Source: Cryptomeria japonica (lineage: Eukaryota > Streptophyta > Pinopsida > Cupressales > Cupressaceae). From it: a stretch of DNA of 64,000 bases. Positions 48,511-60,801 of the stretch are shown piece after piece. Within the stretch, counting starts at the first letter, position 1. Each line of letters starts with the position of its first letter. A program made the position numbers and the translations under genes. The stretch spans positions 671,114,852-671,178,851 of the forward strand of contig NC_081412.1 of NCBI RefSeq assembly GCF_030272615.1, in the 5' to 3' direction. The notes beneath the pieces were generated by a model that saw only the letters and a list, made by a program, of their open reading frames with translations, made no database searches and was not told where the DNA came from.

Positions 48511-49417
48511 CTAGATATTCTTGAATACAAATCCTCTGAAACTTTCAAACATATCAATTTCCTCATCTGTATCATGACCACTTTCTACTACGATTTCTGT
48601 GGAATTCACAATCTCATGATTTTCTTCTATCTTTTCAACTAGGTTTTGAAGCATCAAAACCTTTGCAACTTTTGGGCTGTAATTTCCTAGATCTGTTTCT
48701 AGGAAAATAAATTCATTGTTTTCACCATATTCTGTTATCATCAATCTTAATCTTGGGGTACTATCTATCTTGATCTGGTTTGGTACACCTCTCCATGGCA
48801 GCCACATGTGAGAGAAATCAATCGAAAAATAACCATTCAGTCTTCGTGACCAATCTTGACTCAGGAGCATGCCATATTCGTCTGGAATGTCTACAACTGA
48901 TATATCTATGAAGTGCTGGACTCTTGGATCCGTAGCCAACTGCATGAATATTTTTCAACTCTCCAATCATAGGTACCTCTGTCTTATCTAATTGTGTAAC
49001 TCTTTTACTAGTTTGTATGGGAATGAGACCCGATTTCTCGCATATAGCCTTTGGCATTACATTACTTGAAGCTCCGGAATCCACCAGGCAATTATGTAAA
49101 AGCTTGCCGAAAATCCTTACTGAAAGTAAGAATGGGGCTGGCTCATCATGATAATTCATTGCTGGCTTATCCCTATGGACTTGCAAACTTTCTTCCTTTT
49201 TCACACTTTCTTTAGAAACTTCCTCTTTTTTAACCGTGCTTTCAACATAAACAATCTCACTGTTAGGAGGGATGTCACCCTTGGTAGGATTTTCAGTTGC
49301 AAATGGTGAATCCTTAACTCTCTTTACATTATCTCTTGTGAGAAAAGCTTTGCCTTCTAGCATATCTTCTTTCTTTGGCACATCTGCCATCTTTACTAAT
49401 TCTTCTTTGTTGGGCAT
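48511..49417 (-). pseudogene. Gypsy aspartic protease region
   Basis: Minus strand. The retropepsin-type block LHNCLVDSGASSNVMPKAIC is at about 49050-49110, followed by a TQLDKTEVPMIGEL strand and, in an overlapping frame, WSRRLNGYFSIDFSHMWLPWRG (48511-48945). A frameshift near 48820-48950 separates the two parts. An acidic/Lys-rich linker precedes the protease. Confidence 0.8.
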
Positions 49418-49711
49418 ATTAGATGAATCTTGAACACTACATGCCTCTTCTGATGACTATTGAATATTTGGTTCATCTTGAACCACATTTATGCTTGCTT
49501 GAGGGACACTTGAACCTCTCTGAATGTTGGAACTGGTTTGAGTTGTTGCTCTCCCGATAGTATTCTCATTTAATCCATTCATTAATGTATCTTTGATATC
49601 AGGTACCTTCATTAGTTCAAACAATGGTAGGCTTACCTTGCCTTTCTTGAATTATTCTAACACACATAGACTCAGCCACTTCAACTCCTCTCCTGAAGGG
49701 GGAATGTTCTT

Positions 49712-52268
49712 CTATCTATACTCAGGTGAATCTTGTGGATAGCTTGGTGTATTAATAGCACTTGGATTTGGTGGCATAGAAAAATTGTTTGGAGGAGCAG
49801 AACTAGTTAAAGGCTCTTGATTCCTCTGATTCCTTTGGTAAACTCTTGGTCCATTGTTTCCTGACGATTGATGAAACACTTCTTTAATTCCTTCAAATAA
49901 AACACTTTTATTCAATGGTGGGAAATAGTAGTCTGGATCTTCAATAGGTCCATTGGCTAAAGCAGGTGGGAACTGAGAATTAGGCAGAACCATAGGTCCA
50001 TTCGCCGATTCTGGAGGGAATCTTCCACCTTGTTCACACATTAAACTTTCTTCATAAACTGGAGGAAACTTGAAATCCTCAATGATTAATGTTTGGTCAT
50101 ATCTTGTAGTTGGAACAATTTCATATCCCATTGTTGGAATGCTTTCTGAAGCTTTACTATTTCACACTTCCTGCTGGAAAATGTCAGCAGCAACCTTGAA
50201 TTCGGGACAATGCAACTCTGAATGTTGACTAGTGTTGTATAATCTGCACCAATTTGATAAGGCGGCCTCCGTGAGGAAGACTCTGTCAGCCGGTCAACTT
50301 TCTAAAGCGGGCGGATTGTCAAGAGGTGATGACACATTTCCATTGTTGGGCGTAGTATTCCACGTTCTCTTTTGATAGTTCTAATTATTGCCACAATATC
50401 CTTGGTTATTCTGATTGTTGTTCTGATAATTATGATTGTTACTTTGGTAACCTTGATTGTTGTTTTGATTACCACCTTGATAATTTCTATGCATACTGTA
50501 GAGTTGATTATTCTGGTTCCCCAGCTGAGTAACCTCTGTAGATAATTTCTTTACTTGATCTATTAACTCTTTCATTTCTTCTTTCTCCTCTTGTGTCCTT
50601 GTGGATGTTACAACATTTTGCAGGTACATTGGATGCATTTGCAGAGCTTGAGAAATGGGTGCTCTAGGATGGAGTACCATATGATTTGATGGCTAAGCCA
50701 TTGGATACATCGGCTGTGGAACTTGATTCATTATCGACGTCTAATGCACCAAAGCTTGGCTTAAATTCTGAATTTGATTTGCGGCCATGGGCGACCCCAA
50801 ATTGAGCAAAGGTCCACTAAGATTCTGACATAATATTTTACTAACTTCTATTGCCTTCGCATATGCTTCGTTCAATTTTTTTGGAGAGGGATGAGTATGC
50901 ACGAACATAGCTGTAAGTGGATATAAACCATGATAATATATCTCTTGAGCATCTGGAATAAGGTAAGGAGTCTACAACCTTGTATAAGCTTTCTGGAATC
51001 GGTTGTTGAATGAATTGATAGGTTCATTCTCTTGTCTTTTGCACTCAACAAACTGTCTATGCAACTCCGATGGGGAAATTTGGATTCCAAACTTTCCAAT
51101 GAATGTATCTTTTAATTCTTCCCATGAGGTGATGGATCCTGCAGGTAAATGGATGAACCAATGATATGCTTCTTCTCCTAAGGAATAGGAAAAGAGTCTG
51201 CAAGCAACATCTCCATACTCAATTGGTCTATTTCTCAAATGGTCTTCAAACATCTTGATGTGATCTTCCGCCATCCGGCTTGAGTCGCTAGCACTGTACT
51301 TTGAATAGAAATTCTCCAGATTCTTTGGCATCTCATGAATGTCATTGAAAGCGAGCGGTGATGGGCTGGTAACCAACCAGGTAGCACCGTTTGGGGGTGG
51401 TCCTTGATTCTTGGGCATCTCTTTGTCTTCTTGTTGAAACTACTGAGCTTCCTCTTGATTTGGATCTGAAGGATCTAGAAAAGTATTGTCTTCTCTCAGC
51501 GTGTCCCCTAGATTGAATACTCTATCTGTATCTACTATATCTGAATTCGGTGAAGCCTCCCACCTTCCAAGTCTGGATCTGCGAGGAATCCTCAACTCAC
51601 AATGTCTTTGATCTCCAAGAGTAGATCTTAGAATTCTCTAAAGTCTCTCAGGTGAAAAGGAATTGATGTGATCTAGTGTGACCTATCTAGGATCAATCCA
51701 GACTTGTTGTAATCTTTGAGCAAGTAAATCTCTTTCAATCTGCTCCTCAATTTGTTTGTCAATTCGTTCAGCTATCTCTTCCTCTTCTTCCAAGATAAGA
51801 GAAACTCTAATGTATTGTGGTGCACTTGTTTTCACATCCCAGGCAAAGTTGTTCAAACTAGATATAATCTTTCTTTCATCTCCTAGGTTTGGTTGTTCAA
51901 GCTCAAGTTCATTCAATTCAAGCTCATTCGTTCTATCAGGATCAGGCAGCACCATGGTATTACATACTAACTTGAAATCTTCAACAGGTTCAATTTCTTC
52001 CAGGCTGATTGGTAGACTGGTTCTCATGATCAACTACTCCAACAACAATGACAATCAGAGGCAAGCTTCCCAACTGCTCTTCTTTGTCTATCACTTCTCT
52101 CACTTGTCTGAATTCAGTGTGACTACTTTGGTTTCTCCAAGAAAGAGTGTTGAATTGTGAAATGATATCTCTTTGTTCACCTTGGATAAGTTCTTCTTCA
52201 GGCAACACCATTCCGGAATATAATCTTTGAATGACTGCGAGGAATGTTGAGTGCGGGAGTGGGGACAA
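49712..52268 (-). pseudogene. Gypsy gag with duplicated N-terminal module, broken
   Basis: Minus strand. The retrotransposon-gag core is at 50972-51418 (SLGEEAYHWFIHLPAGS, WEELKDTFIGKF, FVECKRQENEPINSFNNRF). A Gln/Asn-rich stretch follows (50381-50680, many NNQ repeats). Then comes an His/Cys segment (WCRLYNTSQHSELHC, about 50200-50250) and a Pro-rich tail (49712-50131). Upstream of the core, two related modules of about 60-80 residues follow one another: one with MVLPEEELIQGEQRDIISQF (51990-52268), the next with MVLPDPDR and GDERKIISSLNNFAW (51683-52033). Several stops separate the parts. It starts about 75 bases after the minus-strand primer-like site. Confidence 0.8.
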
Positions 52269-52343
52269 AAGTCCTGGATAACTCCTTGCGGATTGAATTG
52301 ATAGGATTTGCAGTCTAACTGCTCACAACATTATAATGCTCAA

Positions 52344-52360
52344 CCCTCCTTCTAGCGCCA
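52344..52360 (-). other. Primer binding site candidate for the gypsy element
   Basis: Minus-strand TGGCGCTAGAAGGAGGG, six bases inside the 5' LTR and just ahead of gag. It begins with the TGGCGC typical of Tat/Athila-type primer sites. In the correct sense for the coding region. Confidence 0.6.
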
Positions 52361-53325
52361 AAAGAATGTTGATGTGTTTTTTATGCACAAAACATTTCAG
52401 AATAAAGTACCAAGGTAATTTACCCTCTCTGGAACAAAATCACCTCAAATGCTAAGAATGAGATCAACTAAAATGATTCCAAGGTTTCTACATGTCAGGT
52501 CTTGACGAGTGGGTAAGTTCAGTGGTTGATGTGAATTGCTGTGTTTCACTTTGGGGACTTACGCAAATATTTGGATTATCAGGAATGATGCGAAATAGGT
52601 GTGCTGACAACTTAAGATTTATCAATAAGGCTCTAGATTTACTTCTTACTTAAAAAAGGGGAAAAAAGAGTAGGGTTCAGGAAATCTATTCTAAGACTAT
52701 GAATGTAGGAAATGTTGAATGGATTTAGTGGAATCAAACTAGGCAAGGTCTCACAATCAGGTATTGACACAAGCTTAGTGCAATCATCTAAGGTATACTT
52801 AATGATTTTCAGACTATTACCATCAAACGTGGACACCATCCAAGTTGATGCTTGTCAACAGACGCATAATAGTTGAAGTTATGCTTACTCAAACTCCAGT
52901 TGACCACACAAGGTGCACTTACCAACGGAAAGAGGCTAGTGGTATGGATTAAGGATTCCACACAAATGAATTCAACAAATCTTTCACTCAATCTAACATA
53001 CATGAAAATAAATTCTAATCTAAATTCTAATCTAACTTGAAGGAATTGAGAACCATGAATGCAAATACAACACTTGAAGAGAAAAATCACCGACAATTGA
53101 ACAATGATTAGGATTCAAATAGCTGTAGCATATACCAACAATTCTACAAAAACTCTCTCTTACAAATGAGAGACAAGGGGGCATATATAGAGTCTCTTAC
53201 AAAATGGATGGCCAAGATTGATCCAAGATCAATGGCCAAGATCATGCCAACAAAACCCTAGAATTGCCCTAATTAGGGTTACATCAAAAATGGCACCACC
53301 AACATATGGCCTAATGAAAAGATAC

Positions 53326-55458
53326 CTAGTCATCATATAGGGAATCTTTTAGAAGATTCCTTCCCGCATCTCTCTCTCTCCTAGCATACTCCAAGAATCT
53401 AGCCAATACTAAATCTAACTCCTCCATGGAAATGCTAGGCAAGGTATCCTGTTGTAAATCAATCACATCCAATGAATCGGAGCAAGCATTCAAAGTGTTA
53501 TCCCATTCTGGCATAAGCTTCTACGAATTATGAACATGAATCAACAAAGAGACCAAGTCATCAATCTGACTCTTCTGCAAAGAGTCCAACTGGCAAAAAT
53601 ACATAAACTTCATCTTGTCTCTTAATTCGGCTAAGTGTAAACCACTAGCATCACTAACATCAACACCCAATAATTAATCCTTCCATCTCCATACAACTCG
53701 ATTGGGCGTTCTCATAAGCTGATTTCTTCAAGGCTAGTGCACAATACCAGCCATGGAAATCATATATGTCTCCACTATGCACAATGTTCTCACTGACCAA
53801 GGTGGAATTAGGAACCTCCTTCAATGCCAGGAGGCGTGGAATAGTCTTCTCTTGGATAGGCTGGAATTATTCCCAAACTCCCTCCAAATACTGGATTCTA
53901 AATACAAGCGTCGTTGTCTTATCATATGCTTGGACAAACTGAGTAAGGAAATCATCTGCCTACTTCCTTGTGCTTTCAATCCACTTTTCAACCTCTTAGT
54001 GTGTACCTCTCACTACCTCGCAGTGTGAATGTATTCCATGGTCAACTACAATAGGGGAAATAAGGGTGGGATTCTCATGCCTTGTCCCTGCAATATACTC
54101 TCTGAATCTAATATTTTCTTCTTTGTACCTTTCATTCTCCACAACCACTGTGTCTAACATTGCATGATTGCTTGGAGGTTGTCACCAATCTCCTGGAATT
54201 CTTTCCCTATGGATGGATGACCAAGGGTGACTGAAGTGATTTGGAAATCCATGGGAGTGGTAGTGTTCACTATCATGCCGGCTCTAGGAACAACAATCTG
54301 TGCAATCCGCATTCCTGTCTCATCTCTAGCTATGTGTGACAAAATCTCCGCTCTCTTGGGCTCCTTATTCTTAGCACTCCTAGCTAGGTAGTCATCAATA
54401 TCATCAATAGGCTGTACTTCTATCATTTGTTTACTTTTTTCCATACTCTTCTTCAACCATTCAGGAATAGCGGTCATCTCCATACCATCATCGAGACATA
54501 TTTCTCGATCATGGTCTTTCAGTGCCGAGATAAATTCATCATTATCATCAAGATTATCCTTAGTCCAATCATATACATCTTTTCCCAAACTAACTTCCAA
54601 AAGGATAGTAGGGGATTCCGGTTGGTCATCATTCTCATCAGGAAGTGCAGATGTTGTTGTGGCATGAAATTCCTGAGTATTCTCTAGTAGTATCACTATG
54701 TTGGAGCACTGCTGAGTCTCCTTATTCTGTTCTATTACTTCAATCACTTCGATTGATGAGACACTAGGAGGGGGTGAAGGAATGATAAGTGGAGGAATCA
54801 TAGTCTTCTATTTCTTCTTCACTTCCTCAATCTTCTTCCCTCTAGCCTTGACTTCTCCAGGCATGTTCTTCCTTCTCTTGGGAGCTTGACTCTCTTCATC
54901 TGCATGAATCCTGACATCACTGACAGTCCTCTGATCATCCTCGAAAGTAGGCTCTTCCAGCTTCATCCTTTCATAAGTGAAGGGAACACCCATGTCAACT
55001 AATCCGCTCATCTACATATCTACCCATGTGCAGGAGAAATTCAAAACCTCTCTGATCAATACATTCAGGTCAATCTCTTCTGACTCTAACCAATTTGGCA
55101 ATAGGATTCCCTTCTTCATTTCATTCTCATAATGTGGGTGTGTATGATCTCTATCATCTAGTACCTGATCAGGAATGAGGAAAAGTCCACACTTCCTCAT
55201 GAAATCCAGTGACATTCTGGACCACATTCTTCTCTTTACTACTTGTTCGTCCATTAAGTTAGCCCAATAATCCTCTATGTCAACCTTATGAGTGAACTTC
55301 TCTCCTCTGATCCTTCCGACCTTCTTGTTTGGATCAAACCTTTCTCTCTTATTGTAGGTAGAAAATCTGTAGAAGGCAATCTCCTCACCTATAGTGCTGG
55401 TAGCTATGGCGGATTGGCAGACCTCTAACGTCTTCCCAATTGAAATATGGAATGTCAT
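53326..55458 (-). pseudogene. LTR-borne ORF, C-terminal part (5' LTR copy), unknown protein
   Basis: Minus strand: 55012-55458 (GEKFTHKVDIEDYWANLMD and MWSRMSLDFMRKCGLFLIPD, matching the other LTR), 54808-55011 (basic tract, KRRKNMPGEVKARGKK, perhaps a nuclear signal), 54154-54801 (acidic, Pro/Ser-rich start) and 53326-53514, separated by single stops. Its N-terminal half is deleted here and survives only in the 3' LTR. Together the two copies imply a frame of about 1.1 thousand codons inside the LTR. No domain recognised. Confidence 0.65.
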
Positions 55459-57049
55459 TCTAAAGATTTAGTCAATTTAGAGCATGGAGTTAGGAAAATG
55501 TTCCATACACTTGGTAAATTTTAGCAAATTACGTTCAATGTATGACAACACTAAGGCATGGAAGTCTTCCATAAAATTCATTTATACCTCCTTATGCTTA
55601 GAAAATATGCAAGAAAAAATGCAAAGGAGTATATCGGATTGATGATGACTTAGGAAAGGTGTGAAAGGTTGTGTTTTCACACAATGGATGTCTGAAGACA
55701 CCTTCCGCAGTCAACAATGGAGGTCAAAATTCTGAGGACAACCTAAAAAATCAGACTTTCAAAAACATGTTGTAATCTTCAAAATGTGTATAAAAATCAA
55801 TAAAAGTCAGTTTTATTGATGAAAACAATCATTTTCTAGAATGTAAGTATGGTTGGTAAAATTTAGTTTTCTGAGGACAAGTCTGAAAATCAAACACTTC
55901 AGACTTACCAGCACCTTGCAAAGTGGTTTAAATCCCTGAAAAAATGATGAAAAATTGCTAAGGAAACAGCCCCATGCAAATTCGCCAAAATTGGTTAGGT
56001 GGCTGGAAATGAAAATTTATGAGGACAACTGCCTAACAATGGAGTTTCAGACTTGCAATAGTGATAAAATGGTCTAAAAGTGCACAAAAAACTCCAAAAA
56101 ATGCGTCCAAATGCTAAATGTTTAAGTTGCAATTGGCTGGGCAATAAAAACTTAAACATGAAAATTAATGGCAGCCATTAATGTAGGTCAAAATCTAAAG
56201 CGAATCTGCAGGCTGGAAGTGATGGCAGCCACCAAACATGCACGAAAATCATCAAAACATGGTACCAAAACACCTTCCAAGCAAAATCAAATTTTCCCCA
56301 AGTCTAGTGCCAAAAATGGAAATCTAAAAATTTGATGTCAATGGCAGCCTTGATCTGCAACAATGAAGGATGGTAGCAATCTGGAAAAATTGCCCAAGTT
56401 GGGGTTGGATACCCCAAACACAAAAATTTGCCTTCCTTAGCAAAAAATCAAAATTTTCAAAATTCTAAAAATTGTTGTTAATGGTAGCAATCTGCAGCAA
56501 TGAAGGTCTGAACAACAACAAAAATGGTGGAGGAAAAATCGCCCAAGTCTTCAATCAAGAAATTGCCAACTTTTACCAAAAATTGCTAAATTTGGAAAAA
56601 AATCACGAAACTTAGCAAAATCAAAAATCTGAAACTATTCTTTAATGGCAGCCAAGGAGGAATAAATCAGCAAGCTAGAAAAAATGGAGGAAAATAAATC
56701 CTCAATCCCACACTTCACAAAAACACCTTGCTAAAAAAATTCGCCTAACTTGGAGAAAAATTGCTGTCATGGAGACACCTAGCATAAATAATAATAAAAT
56801 AATGCTGAAGTTCCTCTCATATACTTGCTTTCATCTTTCACTTTCACCACAGAAGCAATGTGGGATAAAAAAACACTTGTATAAATACTTGCTTGGTGAA
56901 ACCCTAACTTGCTTCTAGAAGGTTCAAACATTTAATAATTATTGCAAGTTATTAAATTTGCTTTTAAATTTTAAATAATCATTTAATAATTATTTAAAAG
57001 CAATCAAAATGGGGTTTTTTATTAAAATATTGGAATTTAAATTCAAAAT

Positions 57050-57870
57050 AAAGCCTCCAGGGGAAAATCACTATAGGTTGGGATTAAAAAATGCCTTCAA
57101 AAATCATTTAAGTGTCAAAGTTTGCCCCATAGGGGAAATTCGACCCATGCTTGGACAAAAATCCATGCTCAAAATCATCAAAATGCACATAAAAACCATC
57201 CTAGGGGAAAATCGATATGAGTTTGGACAAAAATCTAGACAAAAAATGCACTCATTTTGCAAAAATCACCCCCCAGGGGAGATTCGATGGGTGTCTGGAC
57301 AAAAATCCACACTCAAAACTCACTTAACTTGGAAAAATACCTCCTTGTTGGAAAATTGACCTTAGTTTGGACAAAAATTCGGACTCAAAACCCTTCATAA
57401 TGTTCCGAGTGGAAAATTGATCCTTGTCTGGATAAAAATCCAAACAAAAAACTCTTCATAATGTTCCCAATGGAAAATCGATCCCTGTCTGGATAAAAAT
57501 GTGGACAAAAAACTCTTCATAATGTTCCCAGTGGAAAATCGATCCCTATCTGGATAAAAATCCAGACAAAAATCCTCACTTAGTTGTCACAAAAATCCGA
57601 GTGGAAAATCGACCCAGGCATGGAATTATCCTTGCACTCCAGTCCGCACTCCAGTCCGCACTCCTAGGGGAAATTCGATGGTAGTTTGGATAAATCTTGA
57701 CACTTAACCAAATTTTAGCATTTCCAGGGGAAAATCGGTCCAGGTGTGGATAAATAGTGGGGGAAATTAGTGGCCAGTATGGATTCCAGGGGAAACCCAT
57801 GTGTAGTATGGATTTTGAGTGGGGGAATGGGTTGGGTAGTCTGGAATGTGAGGGGAAAATCACCTCTAGC
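57050..57870. repeat. Degenerate tandem repeat block in the 5' LTR
   Basis: Counterpart of 42640-43460. The strict 61-bp period is seen at 57427, 57488 and 57549. Units differ somewhat between the LTRs, but the period is kept. Confidence 0.9.
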
Positions 57871-58377
57871 ATGGATTTTGACCCTTTAACCCTTGGAATA
57901 TGAATTTCCCTTAGGATTTTATCATTTTAACCACTCAAAATCACTCAATGACTTTAAATTTAATTGGTCTTAGACTAATTTTCCAAAAAAAAATATGAGC
58001 GAAATGCTAGGAAAATATTGGAATAAAGTGCAAAACCAATTTAAATACTACCTTAGGAGAGAGAAAACAACTCCAAAAGGTCTGTGAATACCTTGGCACT
58101 TTAAAATCATTGATATGCATGTTTAAAAACATGTTAACATTCAAATGGTCTAACACTTAGACAAAACTTAGGATCATTAAATTATCATCTTTTGCAACTT
58201 GATCCTAACACTTCAAAAACCCTAGATGGCACTAGGCATGATCAAAACTCCGAGACTCGGGCATGGGAAACGCAAAATTGCCCACTAAGCAGCCAAAACC
58301 CTAACCTAACAATGTAGGAAGCTAGCAAAGAGGGGGTCCATGTTAGCAATGGGGCGATGTGTGAAAAGGTCACAACA

Positions 58378-58837
58378 GGTCCCATGGGAGGGGCTTGGGC
58401 TCTATTTTTATGGAAAAAGTGGTCTCATGGAAAAAAAAATTGGGCTACAAGATCATTTGGAATCTTTCCCTAAAAAATAGAAGCTCCTACTTTTTAGATT
58501 TTCATTTTTGAGTGGGTGAAAATGGGGTGGGGCTAGAATTAGCTCCTACAGCTTAGGGATAATTTATGCCACTTGTCAATTATAATTTGTTTCCCACCAA
58601 AAAATATTTAATAAATCCCACCAACAAAAAATTTAGAAGGAAATCAGAATTTATGTTTAAATTTTTAAGCTAAATTACGCTCATGTGATCACCAGCTTCC
58701 TTCAATTTAGGAGCTTAAATTTTTAAGCAGAAGTGCATTACAAATTTCATGGGACCACCCGCTTTAAAAAATTCCTAAAAAATCTCTGCTTTACCCGCTC
58801 TATTTTTTAGGGAGCCCCCCTCCATGGGACCCCAGCC
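58378..58837. mobile_element. Harbinger-like MITE, right part
   Basis: Begins with the gypsy target duplication GGTCC and continues the MITE from 38624. Its inverted end (58813-58837) mirrors the left end. TAA follows at 58838-58840. No coding sequence; moderately AT-rich interior. Confidence 0.7.
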
Positions 58838-58840
58838 TAA

Positions 58841-59770
58841 CAGACGCTTATTTTAGCGGCCTGGCCCGAATTCCCCCCCTACTCACCAGTTTAATTGTTC
58901 CGTGTGGTGGGTGGTCTAATTAGAATTCCCCATGAACAACGCCATTATTCGTATACATATATGTATGTATGTATGTATGTATCATAAATTAATATATAAT
59001 ATAAATTTTAGTATATTAATAATAATACATATAATATATATCATATTTTAAGACAATTAAAAACTAACAAATTTTAAAAAATCCTATGACAACAAATAGA
59101 TATTTGTTTTCTTTATCAAATAACAAAAATAAAATATAGAGTTTTCATAGATCAACCCATGATGGTGGGAGAAAGTTGTGAGCGATGAGCATAGAAGAAC
59201 AAATATAAGATATTAACTGATAGATATTTAAAAAATCTCAATTCCATTGCCAAATCAAGTGAAAGGTATGTTTTTTCTTTTTTTTATTCTTCACTTTTTG
59301 TTTTTGTTTTTGTTTTAGTGTAAATTAGGTTTGTTTATATGAATTTTGGTTTGTAGTTGAAAACTTATTATTTTAAATTTTTTTAATTTCATTCAAGTTT
59401 ACCAATGGTTGATAATCTAAACCTTTCCTAGTAAAATCCTCCACCACCACCATACCCTCCTTTAATATGGGATTTGATTAATGTCAATTTTACTAAATTG
59501 AGAAATCTTTGTAAATTATATTGCAAGCATCCTCATTTATACTCAATGATAACCACCTTAGAATCAACAATTTCAAGTCCTGGAACCCTGACACACCAAT
59601 GCATTTCCTCTATAGAATGGTGAGAAGCCATGGGGAAACACTATGTTGATGTCTTCTCATATGATGAAGTGATGGATATTGATATTTTCAAAGTCCAATT
59701 AGTAGAACTATTTATCAATCCTAAAACTAGATAACCTGTCAACTACTTGAATAGGATATTGCAAATGTGA
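58841..59770. other. Possible resumption of organelle-like DNA, then AT-rich DNA
   Basis: 58841-58935 (gcggcctggcccgaattccc and so on) again has the balanced composition seen at 37326-38610 and may be its continuation. From 58950 the sequence is AT-rich, with a short TATG repeat (58962-58982). No gene seen. Confidence 0.4.
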
Positions 59771-60738
59771 TGTTGATGATTATGATTGGTTGTAATTGAT
59801 GTCAACATAATGGTTGTCATTAGTGTCAACATGTATTGTTGGTGTTGGTGATCAAAAAATTGTGTCACCGTAATCTTTGGTGCTCCAAAAGCTGTGATTC
59901 AACATTGATTTATTGAGTTGATGGTGATCACAATTTTTTTTGTTTATTGGATATGGTGTTGATCAATTGTATTCATGTATATATTGGTTCCATTCCTATT
60001 TTTGGTGTATTGGGTAGTGCTTTTTGGGTCCAGATTAAGTCTGGAATTCAAGGATGAGTAGCAGCATTGGTGTAGCATGCGAGTTGTGATTTGGGTCCAT
60101 AATTTTTAATGGATGCAACGTGTTGATCTGACCATTATTATGTGTTGTGGTATGGTATACTTCTCATTCCTTCCCAGCATTATAATAATTAGTGTTGACC
60201 TATTTTAGATATCTGTCTTGGCTCACTTGGAAAATTATGCCTCCCAAAAGATAGTATTTATATGAGGATGATTTGATTGTGTTAGTATGAAAAAGTGTGA
60301 CATTATTATTGAAGAGATGTGAGATTGAGATGGAAGGATCTGATAATTTATGTTATATCAATTTTGTGAAAGGTGTTAAGGCATCAAAATTTGTCCAACT
60401 TTACAGATTGTTTTATAGTGGTGGATTCTTCTTTTCTTTCTTTCTTTCTTTGGTAGTGAGCCCACCTATAGTGAGCATTCAGGTAGTGAGCCACCCTATG
60501 TAAAAATCACCTTAACTAGTGTTTATATTGAGAACTAACATTCTTCATGGTTTTTTCCTTCTTGGGTTTTCCATGTCATATCTGGTGTTCATTGTGTGAT
60601 ATGCATTATGTATGTGCTCTCATGTTATATCTACAGTTATTAAATCTATTGGTTGTTCTAGATGGTAAAAGGGTTAAGAAATTAATTTAAAGATATAAAC
60701 TAATTCACCCCCCCTCTTAATTGCCCGGATATTCAACA
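59771..60738 (+). repeat. Probable 5' LTR of a plus-strand copia element
   Basis: TGTTGATGAT...ATTCAACA, about 968 bp, placed because a primer site and a copia gag follow directly. The start is a guess (first suitable TGTTG) since no partner LTR lies in the window. Confidence 0.5.
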
Positions 60739-60740
60739 AT

Positions 60741-60752
60741 TGGTATAGAAAC
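60741..60752 (+). other. Primer binding site, decayed initiator-Met type
   Basis: TGGTATAGAAAC, two bases after the LTR end; the first six bases match the standard TGGTATCAGAGC and the rest has drifted. Confidence 0.7.
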
Positions 60753-60801
60753 TTTGGTTCCTTAGGGAAGAGCTTAATCGCTTGAGGTAGATCCTAATTC
60801 A

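Larger units (their letters stand above)
38625..58377 (-). mobile_element. Giant Ty3/gypsy element, 19.75 kb, with ORF-bearing LTRs
   Basis: TGTTGATG...GTCACAACA at both LTRs on the plus strand, with a perfect target duplication GGTCC (38620-38624 and 58378-58382). The coding interior is on the minus strand in the order gag, protease, extra RNase H, RT, RNase H, integrase (gypsy order with RT before integrase). LTRs are 5335 and 6011 bp, each with a different large deletion; the ancestral LTR would be about 7.2 kb. The frames carry scattered stops, so it is decayed. It resembles the Tat/Athila side of plant gypsy elements by its extra RNase H-like domain; that assignment is inference. Confidence 0.9.
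52367..58377 (-). repeat. 5' LTR of the gypsy element, 6011 bp
   Basis: Pairs with 38625-43959. Lacks the counterpart of 39845-41043 (joined at about 55459/55460) and keeps 53188-55060, which the other copy lost. In element sense it begins TGTTGTGACC and ends CATCAACA. Promoter position not identified. Confidence 0.9.
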
